Assembly (NCBI GenBank): GCA_963698405.1
Contig: CAVOQT010000016.1
Location: 1-38,155 of the forward strand
Reading direction: 5' to 3'
Length of the DNA: 38,155 bases
Origin: SHZI01 sp963698405
Lineage (GTDB): Bacteria > Pseudomonadota > Gammaproteobacteria > Steroidobacterales > GCA-2729495
Shown here: in pieces, positions 8,519 through 15,966 of the stretch
How the letters are laid out: each line of letters opens with the position of its first letter
Position numbering within the stretch: position 1 is the first letter of the stretch
The notes under the pieces: model-generated
Told to the model about the DNA's origin: nothing
Seen by the model: the letters and a program-made list of their open reading frames with translations, nothing else
The model's database searches: none
Translations under genes and position numbers: made by a program

Positions 8519-9322
8519 ATGATCAGATCAGCCCGAATCATCGCCACCCTGTTGCTCAGTACCGTCGTCAGCAACACAGCGTTCAGTGCCATTGCTGATA
8601 TCGAGCAACGCGTGCAGTTCGCCACCGAGATCCTGACCGACCTCCAGCGCATTCCCGAACAGGCGATTCCGCCGAATCTTCTGAACAGCGCCTATGCCGT
8701 TGCGGTGATCCCCAACGTCGTCAAGGGCGGGTTCTTTGTGAGCGGCAGTTACGGCCGCGGCGTACTGATGGTCAGGCATCCGGATGGCAGCTGGAGCAAT
8801 CCGGCCCTGGTCCGGCTGGGCAATGTCGGCATTGGCTTCCAGTTTGGCGTACAGGGTGCCGACCTGATACTGGTTTTCAAGAATCGGCGGGGCGTGGATA
8901 ACATCGCCAGCGGCAAGTTCACCCTCGGCGGCAGCAGTTCCATCTCGGCAGGCCCGGTTGGTCGCGCCGCAACCGCCATGACTGACGGCGAATTCAAGGC
9001 AGAAATCTACAGCTATGCCCGCAGCCGCGGCCTGTTTGCCGGCATATCGATCGATGGCGGTGCAATCACCATCGACCGAAAAGGCAATACAGAGTGGTAT
9101 GGCAGTGAAGCAAACGGCGCAAGCAACCGGATCTTCAGCGATACCAGCCTGCCCACACCCGAAGCGGCAAAACCGCTACTGGCCACGCTGACCAGCATGG
9201 CGCCGAGCCTGCAGTGGCGGGACAGCAATGCGGCAGAGCCAGCCGCCGGACCGGCGAGTGACCCGACGACTGGCAGCAAGACCTACCCGGTAGAAGACGC
9301 TGCGCCAGAAACGCAGTTCTGA
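8519..9322 (+). CDS. Secreted SYLF (Ysc84/DUF500) lipid-binding-type protein
   Basis: This 267-residue exported protein has a signal peptide MIRSARIIATLLLSTVVSNTA and a start preceded by CAGGA. The mature part is one SYLF domain, recognised by AYAVAVIPNVVKGGFFVSGSYGRG, then the GVQGADLILVF element and the SAGPVGR-AATAMTDGEFKAEIYSYARSRGLFAGIS block. Eukaryotic SYLF domains bind phosphoinositides. Bacterial periplasmic members are widespread but their function is unclear. The last 50 residues are a low-complexity Ala/Pro/Thr tail. It stands alone and divergent from the hydroxylase operon. Confidence 0.85.
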   Translation: MIRSARIIATLLLSTVVSNTAFSAIADIEQRVQFATEILTDLQRIPEQAIPPNLLNSAYAVAVIPNVVKGGFFVSGSYGRGVLMVRHPDGSWSNPALVRLGNVGIGFQFGVQGADLILVFKNRRGVDNIASGKFTLGGSSSISAGPVGRAATAMTDGEFKAEIYSYARSRGLFAGISIDGGAITIDRKGNTEWYGSEANGASNRIFSDTSLPTPEAAKPLLATLTSMAPSLQWRDSNAAEPAAGPASDPTTGSKTYPVEDAAPETQF

Positions 9323-9335
9323 TCATCGATAACCC

Positions 9336-9584
9336 ATGGACATCAGCAATCAACACAATCTTCTTGCGCCCCGACTCCCGGATAGCGCGCTGAAATTCGG
9401 CATCCGCGTTGGCTTGCCCGCTGCTGACCCATTGCGCGATGTGCTCGGTGCAGACTGGCATCGCGAGCACTGGTTTGCGACGGCCGATGCACGCGATGCA
9501 GCCCTGCAACAGATGGCAGGACGCCACCCTTTCAGCCGGATTGGCGACACACCGAGCCTCCGCCTGGAAGCCATCCAGCGCTGA
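9336..9584 (+). CDS. Small conserved-looking protein of unknown function
   Basis: This 82-residue soluble protein has no signal peptide or membrane segment. The recognisable patterning is a WHREHWFATADARDAAL helix followed by RHPFSRIGDTPSLRLEAI. It looks like a small conserved domain, but I cannot name it. It lies 13 bases after the SYLF gene and 12 bases before the TonB-dependent receptor gene on the same strand. It may be co-transcribed with either. Tight spacing and normal codon use support it being real; function is unknown. Confidence 0.6.
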   Translation: MDISNQHNLLAPRLPDSALKFGIRVGLPAADPLRDVLGADWHREHWFATADARDAALQQMAGRHPFSRIGDTPSLRLEAIQR

Positions 9585-9596
9585 AGCTGCCCGGCA

Positions 9597-11675
9597 ATGC
9601 TCTGCATACGGCTGCGCGTGGCCCGCCGTTTGGCGGTCTTGCTGTCGGCCATTGCCAGCAGTACCGCATCCGCTGCGGATCGTGGCCTGACCGAAGAAAT
9701 CCTGGTCACGGCTACACGCTACCCGGTAATGGCTCTCGACCTGACTGGCAACACCGCACGCCTTGATGCGCAACGAATCGAACTGCAGAACCCCGGTCAT
9801 ATATATGAGACCGGTACGCAGATTCCCGGCACCTGGATCACGCGCGGCAACGGCCAGGAAAGCATCACGGCGATCCGCTCACCGGTACTCACCGGACCCG
9901 GCTCCTGCGGTGCCTTCCTGTTTCTTGAAGACAGCCTCGCCATCCGGCCCACCGGATTCTGCAACGTCAATGAGCCCTTTGAATCGGTATCAGAACTGGC
10001 CAACGCCATCGAAGTAATCCGCGGGCCGGGCCAGGCGCTGTATGGTTCAAATGCCGTACACGGCACCTTTAATGTACTGCTGCCGGATCCGGGACCGGAT
10101 GTTTTTTATGCGAGCGGTGAAGCCGGGCCCGACAATTTCATGCGCGGCAAGCTGCTCTGGGGCGATGGGGCCGGCATACAGAGCGGCGATGGCCTGATCG
10201 GCGGCATGCTCTACGATCACGATGATGGCTTTCGCGACTCCTCCGGTTACAGCCAGGCCAAGGGCTTTCTCAAGTACGGCTCCGACTTGCGCGGCGGCCA
10301 GCTCGAAGTCGGCTTCAGCGGCACCCTGCTGGACCAGCAGACCGCCGGCTTCATTTACGGTGAGAACGCATATCGGGACGCGGCGCTACGGCACGACAAC
10401 AGCAACCCGGATGCCTATCGCAAAGCGAACAGCCAGCGTCTGCATGCCAACTGGCAGCCGGACGCGAATCGCGCCGATGATGGCTGGAATCTGCTCACCT
10501 TTCTGCGTCGCTCGGAGATGGATTTTCTGCAGCACTTCGTGCCCGGACAACCGGTAGAGGAAAACGGACAGCTCAGCGGCGGCGCTACCCTGCTGCGCTA
10601 CACGATGCTCGGGCCGGCGCGCGTCACTGCCGGCTTTGATACCGAAATTGCCAACGGTTACCTGAAAGAGACCCAGTCCGGCACAGAGATCGGCAACCCG
10701 CCCCGACCGCAGGGCAAGCATTACGACTACGATGTCTGGCAGTACCTGGCCTCACCCTATGCGCAGGCTGAACTGCCGCTTGATGAACGCTGGACGCTGA
10801 GCGGCGGGCTGCGTTTCGAATGGCTGCACTATGACTACGACAACCGGATGCTGGCGGGAAATACGCGCGACGACGGTTCTGCCTGCACACCAGGCTGCCT
10901 GTTCAACCGCCCGGCAGACCGCAGTGACAACTACACAAAGCTCGCACCGAATCTCGGCCTGCTGTTTCACCTGAACACAGAGAACTCTCTCTACCTCACA
11001 CTGATCCGTGGCTTTCGTGCACCGCAAGCGGCCGAACTCTATCGCCTGCAGGCAGGACAGGACGTCGCCGACCTGGATTCAGAATCGATCGACAGCATCG
11101 AACTCGGCTGGCACCACCAGACTGCGCAGCTGAACGTTTCGACCGCAGCGTTTGCCATGCACAAGGACCACTACATCCTGCAGGACTCGAATCGTTACAA
11201 CGTCAGCAATGGCGAAAGCCGGCACATCGGAGCGGAACTGGATATCGAAGCGCGCAGTGACAACGGCCTCTATGCCGGACTCGCCGCTACCTGGGTAAAA
11301 CAGACCTACGCTTTCAGCCAGACCATAGCTGGCGGCGAGACGATCACTTCCGGAAATGACATCGATACGGCACCGCGCACGCTTGGCAGCCTGCACGTCG
11401 GCTGGTCACTGGACCCGTGGCTGGCGGAAATCGAATGGGTGCATCAGGGCCGCTACTTTCTGACTGCACAGGAGAATCAGCGCTATGGCGGCCACAATCT
11501 GCTGAACCTGCGTACGGCCTGGTCGATCAATCGCAACTGGCGCCTGACAGCCCGCATCAACAATCTCAATGACACGCTGTATGCCGATCGCGCCGATTAC
11601 GCCTTTGGCGACTATCGCTATTTTCCGGGCCGCGACCGCGAGCTGTTTCTGGAAATCAGTTACCAGCGGGACTGA
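9597..11675 (+). CDS. TonB-dependent outer-membrane receptor
   Basis: This 692-residue receptor has a signal peptide ending near ASSTASA, a TonB-box-like EEILVTATR at the mature N terminus, and a plug domain whose hallmark is ANAIEVIRGPGQALYGSNAVHG. A 22-strand barrel follows and ends in the aromatic-charged pattern FLEISYQRD. The plug has two cysteines about 17 residues apart (GSCGAF and GFCNVN), and a later loop has CTPGC. These could form disulfides outside the cell. The ligand cannot be assigned; no siderophore or B12 gene is nearby. It converges on the HD-GYP gene with a short hairpin between them. Confidence 0.9.
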   Translation: MLCIRLRVARRLAVLLSAIASSTASAADRGLTEEILVTATRYPVMALDLTGNTARLDAQRIELQNPGHIYETGTQIPGTWITRGNGQESITAIRSPVLTGPGSCGAFLFLEDSLAIRPTGFCNVNEPFESVSELANAIEVIRGPGQALYGSNAVHGTFNVLLPDPGPDVFYASGEAGPDNFMRGKLLWGDGAGIQSGDGLIGGMLYDHDDGFRDSSGYSQAKGFLKYGSDLRGGQLEVGFSGTLLDQQTAGFIYGENAYRDAALRHDNSNPDAYRKANSQRLHANWQPDANRADDGWNLLTFLRRSEMDFLQHFVPGQPVEENGQLSGGATLLRYTMLGPARVTAGFDTEIANGYLKETQSGTEIGNPPRPQGKHYDYDVWQYLASPYAQAELPLDERWTLSGGLRFEWLHYDYDNRMLAGNTRDDGSACTPGCLFNRPADRSDNYTKLAPNLGLLFHLNTENSLYLTLIRGFRAPQAAELYRLQAGQDVADLDSESIDSIELGWHHQTAQLNVSTAAFAMHKDHYILQDSNRYNVSNGESRHIGAELDIEARSDNGLYAGLAATWVKQTYAFSQTIAGGETITSGNDIDTAPRTLGSLHVGWSLDPWLAEIEWVHQGRYFLTAQENQRYGGHNLLNLRTAWSINRNWRLTARINNLNDTLYADRADYAFGDYRYFPGRDRELFLEISYQRD

Positions 11676-11677
11676 TC

Positions 11678-11692
11678 CTGCCGTGTCGGCAG
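11678..11692. terminator. Small GC-rich hairpin between convergent genes
   Basis: CTGCCG (11678-11683) and CGGCAG (11687-11692) form a perfect 6-bp stem with a 3-nt loop in the 24-base gap between the stops of the receptor gene and the HD-GYP gene. There is no T run, so terminator function is a guess from position. Confidence 0.4.
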
Positions 11693-11699
11693 CTCGCGA

Positions 11700-13790
11700 T
11701 CAGGTCCAGCGCGACCAGTCGCCGCGATTCTCGACGACATGAAACAGCGCCGCGATGACACGGCGGTCAAACTGCGTGCCGGCACCACGCAGCAGCTCGG
11801 CCAGCGCATCGTCGATGGACATGCCCTGCCGATAAGCACGGGCACTGACCAGCGCAACAAAGGCATTGGCTACCGAGAGGATCCTGCCGGACAGGCTCAT
11901 CTGCTCTTCAGTCAACCCCTGCGGATAACCGCTGCCGTCGAGGCGCTCCTGCTTCTGCGCGATGACATCCAGCACCGGACCATCGAAATCCAGGCCCTTC
12001 AGCAGCTCCAGACTGTAATTGACATGCTTCTGCAACAGCTCGCGATCAGCAGCCGTCAATGGTTCGGTCTTGGTCAGCAGATCGCCCGGCAGCATGATCT
12101 TGCCGATATTGGCCAGTGTTGCTGCCAGGCCAAGCGTCGCCTGTTCGTCAGCCGGCAGATCGAGCGCAGCGGCCACCGCCTGTGCGACTTCGGCCATGCG
12201 GTTCGCGTGATGCGCCGAATACGGGTCATGCAGATCCACAGCATCGGACAGCGCACTGACCAGACTGCGCAACATGTCCGCGTGATGCTGCTCGGCCAGA
12301 CGCAGATCAGTGACATCGCTCAACACCAGCAGCACCAGCTGCCGCCGCTCGCCGATTCGCTCGACGGGAATGAAGCTGGCCTGAAAACTGCCCAGCGCGG
12401 AGCCAAGCTGCAACTGCAGTACCCGCTGCAGCGGAGCGCGCTGCCGGCGCGCTTCGTCGCTGAGCGTGGCAATCTCGCCGGCCACATTGGCACCAAAGAT
12501 CGCGCTGACCCGACTGCCGACCATTGCTGCAATGCTGCTTCGCGCCGCACGTGCAGTGGCCTGATTGGTGAATACGATTTCCTGGTCACGATTCATCAGC
12601 ACGGTCAGTACATCGATATTGTCGGTAACCGTATGCAGCAGATCGGTCTGCTTCTGCAGCTTGGCCGCCTTGCGGCGCAACTCTTCCGCCTGATGTCGGG
12701 CTCGTACGCTGCTGCCGTGTCGCCATGCCGCCACGGCCAACGCGGCAATACTGAACAACAGCAAGGACAGGGTAGCCAGCAGAAAACGCCGGCGTTCGTC
12801 AGCCGTGCTCAGCGCATCCTTCGCATTGACACCCTGCACCAGCACCCAAGGCTCGCCCGCAGACTCCAGACCACGGATCCGCCGACTGAGCTGCAGTACC
12901 GGTATGCCACGATAGTTATCCAGACTCACAAATCTGCCCGGCGACAGCACCGCGGAGACTTCAGCAATATCGGAGCGCTCGATCGGTATGCTCCGACGCA
13001 ACGGAGCACCACCATCCTGTGTCGGTGACAGGAACACGATCGTGTCATTCTGGCGGGCGACCAGCAGGGTCTCACTGGCCTCGGCAAATGCCGGCCCGCG
13101 ACTGAGCAACGGAAACAGTTCCTGCTCGGCACTGCGCACACCGATGAGTACGCCGTTGGGCGCACCCCCGCCGGTCAGGGAACCGGACACTGCTGCCACT
13201 GATACCGCAATCACCACGACCGCTCGGTCCTGCGCGTCGAGACGCAGATCGACCAGCGTCTTGCCCGGAGTCGCAAGAGCACTGCGCATCACTTCGCCAT
13301 AACTGTCGGTGAGTTCACCGAGTCCCGGCGTCACCACAACCGGACGCAGATCGGCATCGAGCAGCGCCAGACCATAACTGACTGAAGATGGCAGGTTGGC
13401 GGGCACACGGGCGACAGGGTCCGGCATATAACCGCCGCGCTCCGCGGCTGCCAGCATCAGGTTGCGCAGATACGCCTGTTGCGCAGACTCGGTCTGCACG
13501 CCGTCTACCCGATCGAACTGACGCGCACGTACCAACTGCCACAGGTAGAGCTGCAGCGAAGCGTTATTGGCCAGTTCGCGCAGATCACGCTGGTCAGCAG
13601 CCAGCGACCTGGACAACGCATCGGCCTTGCCATCTGCCACCAGGCCCAGCCGCGCCTCCCATTGCAACAGGTCGCGCTGCCGCTCGCCTTCGATGTACAG
13701 GTTGATGAGGACCCCGCCGGCAGCGACCAACACAACCAGAGCCAGAATGGCTGCAGCAACAGACCGGCGGATATTTACCTGGTCAGTCAT
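11700..13790 (-). CDS. Membrane sensor protein with degenerate HD-GYP domain, candidate c-di-GMP receptor
   Basis: This protein has 696 residues from the ATG at 13790, which overlaps the stop of the upstream protease gene as ATGA. Transmembrane segment 1 is at about 10-30. A large periplasmic dCache-like domain covers roughly 31-325, transmembrane segment 2 is FLLATLSLLLFSIAALAVAAW, then come a coiled-coil linker, a PAS domain and a C-terminal HD-GYP domain. The HD-GYP fold is clear (DGSGYP, DLHDPYSAHH, FDRRVIAALF). However, the name-giving HD pair is Ala560-Asn561 (LANIGK), the HHE before DGSGYP is KQE, and the later metal Asp in VAD is Asn (VANAF). Phosphodiesterase activity is therefore unlikely, while the GYP surface is kept. 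Position after a LapG-like protease suggests a LapD-like receptor role, which is inference. Confidence 0.85.
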   Translation of the reverse strand: MTDQVNIRRSVAAAILALVVLVAAGGVLINLYIEGERQRDLLQWEARLGLVADGKADALSRSLAADQRDLRELANNASLQLYLWQLVRARQFDRVDGVQTESAQQAYLRNLMLAAAERGGYMPDPVARVPANLPSSVSYGLALLDADLRPVVVTPGLGELTDSYGEVMRSALATPGKTLVDLRLDAQDRAVVVIAVSVAAVSGSLTGGGAPNGVLIGVRSAEQELFPLLSRGPAFAEASETLLVARQNDTIVFLSPTQDGGAPLRRSIPIERSDIAEVSAVLSPGRFVSLDNYRGIPVLQLSRRIRGLESAGEPWVLVQGVNAKDALSTADERRRFLLATLSLLLFSIAALAVAAWRHGSSVRARHQAEELRRKAAKLQKQTDLLHTVTDNIDVLTVLMNRDQEIVFTNQATARAARSSIAAMVGSRVSAIFGANVAGEIATLSDEARRQRAPLQRVLQLQLGSALGSFQASFIPVERIGERRQLVLLVLSDVTDLRLAEQHHADMLRSLVSALSDAVDLHDPYSAHHANRMAEVAQAVAAALDLPADEQATLGLAATLANIGKIMLPGDLLTKTEPLTAADRELLQKHVNYSLELLKGLDFDGPVLDVIAQKQERLDGSGYPQGLTEEQMSLSGRILSVANAFVALVSARAYRQGMSIDDALAELLRGAGTQFDRRVIAALFHVVENRGDWSRWT

Positions 13791-14437
13791 AGCGCACGCG
13801 GAACATGAATCCACCAATGGGATTCGTTGATGGAAAACACCGGTGCGTAGTGCACGACATCCCGGTGTGAGAGGACCGACTGCACCTGGTTATCGAGAAT
13901 GAATACTTCAGCACCACGCGCAACTGCCAATACCGCATGCGGTACACGCAGATTGGTATCCTGCACGATCACCAACCGCAGATCTTCGGTAGGCAGGCCA
14001 AGCCAGCGCAGCGAGAAAAACTTGGTGATTGCGTAGTCCTCGCAGTCGCCACCATTGCCCAGGAACTCGCGGGGGATGGCCCAGTAATCCTCGACCCCGT
14101 AGTTGTGCAGATCCAGCACGTAGTCACGACTGTTGGCATACCGGTTCACGGCCTTGAGCTGCTCACGCACCGGCAGGCCGCGGGTCTGCTCGATGAAACG
14201 ACGCCATTCAGTCAAATGACAGCGGTTGATCACCCGTGCACTGCAGTCGCCATCCTGCAGGTCGTCGCTCAGATGACGCTCGACAACCCGCAACCACTGC
14301 GGAAAATCCGCCAGACGCTCCTGGGCCTGCTGGGTATAGCCAAACAGATCCACCGGAAAGGCATGGGCTGCATTCTGGCCGATACCAGGGAGGCAGATGG
14401 CGATCACCCGGACAAGGGCCTTAACAGAACGCAACAT
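13787..14437 (-). CDS. LapG-like periplasmic transglutaminase-type cysteine protease (BTLCP, peptidase C93)
   Basis: This exported protease has 216 residues with a signal sequence ending near AHA (residue 26). It belongs to the bacterial transglutaminase-like cysteine proteinases. The catalytic triad is visible as Cys132 (GGDCEDYA), His167 (VPHAVLAV) and Asp182 (ILDNQ), with the family's VEDYWAIPREFL before the Cys. LapG proteases cut large surface adhesins at a di-alanine site and so release biofilm cells. They are held inactive by LapD, an inner-membrane receptor that binds c-di-GMP. Here the gene overlaps by 4 bp the gene for a membrane protein with a dead HD-GYP domain, not a GGDEF-EAL protein. 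No LapA-type adhesin lies in the window, so the substrate is unknown. Confidence 0.9.
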   Translation of the reverse strand: MLRSVKALVRVIAICLPGIGQNAAHAFPVDLFGYTQQAQERLADFPQWLRVVERHLSDDLQDGDCSARVINRCHLTEWRRFIEQTRGLPVREQLKAVNRYANSRDYVLDLHNYGVEDYWAIPREFLGNGGDCEDYAITKFFSLRWLGLPTEDLRLVIVQDTNLRVPHAVLAVARGAEVFILDNQVQSVLSHRDVVHYAPVFSINESHWWIHVPRAL

Positions 14438-14506
14438 TGTTAATTTGAGCTACGGATTGCCATCAAGTAAGGTGTACAAGTGTTTGCGACTAGAACAAAA
14501 AGAATT
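14438..14506. promoter_or_regulatory. Short divergent region between protease and Slam-type exporter genes
   Basis: About 40-70 bases separate the two divergent starts and must hold both promoters unless these lie inside the genes. The stretch is AT-richer than its surroundings (TAATTTGAGC, AACAAAAAGAATTATG). No convincing operator palindrome was seen. Confidence 0.35.
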
Positions 14507-15787
14507 ATGGAAAGCAAGCTGTTACGCCGGTTGTCACCAGCGCCGCTCCTGACCCTGCTGCTCGTCTGTACACCGCTGCATGCCGATCAGATACAGGACG
14601 ACTTCGATCAGGCCATACAAGCCATCGATCAGGATCAATTACGCACTGCCCGCGAACGCCTGACCAGCCTGCTAACCACCAACCCCAGCCTGAGCCGGGC
14701 ACGACTCGAACTGGCGCGGGTCTATTACCTGTCACAGGATTACCCCAAGGCGCGCGAAGAGGCGCAGCGCGTTGCCGATGATCCGAATACGCCCCCGGCC
14801 GTGCGCACCACGGTACTCGCCTTTCTCGCCCAGATCGATGCAGATCAGAAGCGGAACATGAGCCGGCATCAGTGGACGCCATCGATCTATGCGGGCCTGA
14901 TGTACGATTCCAACGTCAATGTCGGACCCTCGCGCGACATCATCGACATCAACGGCACGCCCGCACAGGTGCTGCCAGGCTCGCAGGAGAAAGATGACTT
15001 TGCAGTGGTGGTCAGCCCCGGCATCGCCCATACCTACAACCCGGGTCGTCGTTTCGAGGCCGGTGAGCAACAGGGCTTTTTCCTGTGGCAGAGTCAGGCC
15101 AACGCCTACTACCGCGCCTACACCGATGAGGATGATTACAACCTCGGCATTCTGACCTTGCGCACCGGCCCCGCCTGGGTCGTGCCAGGTCACTGGCGAG
15201 CCAGCATTGGCCTGCAGGGCGATCAGATCTTCCTCGGCGGCGACAACCTGGCCTGGTTCACCACGCTGAACCCCAACATCACATGGGAACTCAGCCGCGC
15301 CACCGAACTGTCGCTCGATGGCACCGTCACCGATCGCCGATATCACGATAACGATGAGGACGGGCGAGACGGGGTGTACACAAGCGCCATGGCGATAGTC
15401 ACCCACTACTTCAATGAACGCAGGATCGGCCTGCAGGCCGGTATTGGCTACGCCGACTTCAATGCCGACGACAACCGGTTCGGTTATGACACACCGGACT
15501 TCATGCTCGGCGTGATCGTCGAGGCCTGGCAGGGTGGTTCGGTATACGCGCGAGTGAATTACCGGAGTTACGAGTTTGACGGATCGGAGCCCGCGCCCTT
15601 CGCACCGACAGTTCGCGATGAGGACGAAGTGCGTCTTGCGGTGGGCTTCCAGCACGATTTTCGCAGCGAAGCATTGCAGAACTGGGTGCTTCTGGGGAGC
15701 TGGGTACATACGGATAACGATGCAAACATCGGGATCTATGAGTACGACCGCGATGTCGTCAATCTCGGTATGGCACGCAATTTCTGA
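14480..15787 (+). CDS. Slam-type (surface lipoprotein assembly modifier, DUF560) outer-membrane protein with TPR domain
   Basis: This protein has 435 residues from a GTG at 14480, or 426 from an ATG at 14507. The ATG gives a compact signal peptide (KLLRRLSPAPLLTLLLVCTPLHA) and may be the true start. Residues about 35-130 are TPR-like helices (RARLELARVYYLSQDYPKAR). The rest is a 14-strand-type barrel starting with SIYAGLMYDSNVNVG and ending in VVNLGMARNF with a terminal Phe. This TPR-plus-barrel plan and the YDSNVN motif are those of Slam proteins, which move TbpB-like proteins to the cell surface. The gene just downstream, though broken, encodes a TbpB-like barrel segment, which supports the exporter-cargo reading. 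The family call is good; the actual cargo is unproven. Confidence 0.8.
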   Translation: MFATRTKRIMESKLLRRLSPAPLLTLLLVCTPLHADQIQDDFDQAIQAIDQDQLRTARERLTSLLTTNPSLSRARLELARVYYLSQDYPKAREEAQRVADDPNTPPAVRTTVLAFLAQIDADQKRNMSRHQWTPSIYAGLMYDSNVNVGPSRDIIDINGTPAQVLPGSQEKDDFAVVVSPGIAHTYNPGRRFEAGEQQGFFLWQSQANAYYRAYTDEDDYNLGILTLRTGPAWVVPGHWRASIGLQGDQIFLGGDNLAWFTTLNPNITWELSRATELSLDGTVTDRRYHDNDEDGRDGVYTSAMAIVTHYFNERRIGLQAGIGYADFNADDNRFGYDTPDFMLGVIVEAWQGGSVYARVNYRSYEFDGSEPAPFAPTVRDEDEVRLAVGFQHDFRSEALQNWVLLGSWVHTDNDANIGIYEYDRDVVNLGMARNF

Positions 15788-15820
15788 GACTGGAAAGCCA
15801 AAGAGACGGCTTATGGAAAA

Positions 15821-15836
15821 TGTGACGCAGATCACA
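15821..15836. promoter_or_regulatory. Consensus CRP/Vfr/Clp-type binding site
   Basis: TGTGACGCAGATCACA matches the TGTGA-N6-TCACA consensus at all ten defined bases, and AAA precedes it as in strong sites. It lies about 130 bases before the start of the cargo gene and 34 bases after the exporter stop codon. It could activate the cargo gene and the VPLPA-CTERM and transpeptidase genes behind it. The regulator itself is not in the window. Confidence 0.6.
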
Positions 15837-15885
15837 GAATGGTGGCAGACCCGTGATCTGCGACACAATCTGGTGTAGAAAGAAA

Positions 15886-15908
15886 GACAGCTGTCCCTGG
15901 ATGGACAG
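15886..15908 (+). other. Overlapping palindromes in the cargo leader
   Basis: GACAGCTGTC (15886-15895) is a 10-bp palindrome, and CTGTCC/GGACAG (15891-15896 and 15903-15908) forms a 6-bp stem with a 6-nt loop; the two are mutually exclusive. An AT-rich AATAAATATATTTAG follows, then the start at 15967. It could be an operator or a leader hairpin. It does not match a riboswitch I know. Confidence 0.3.
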
Positions 15909-15966
15909 GCAATAAATATATTTAGGGTAAGCCGCGCGCACAGCGGTAATCCCGGGGAAGAGCAGC

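Noticed and set aside
11700..13790. Active c-di-GMP phosphodiesterase
   Set aside because: The HD pair and several further metal ligands are replaced, so a catalytic assignment is not supported.
15886..15966. Possible riboswitch in the leader of the broken cargo gene
   Set aside because: The palindromes do not fit the c-di-GMP-I, c-di-GMP-II, cobalamin or TPP consensus, and only short stems form.
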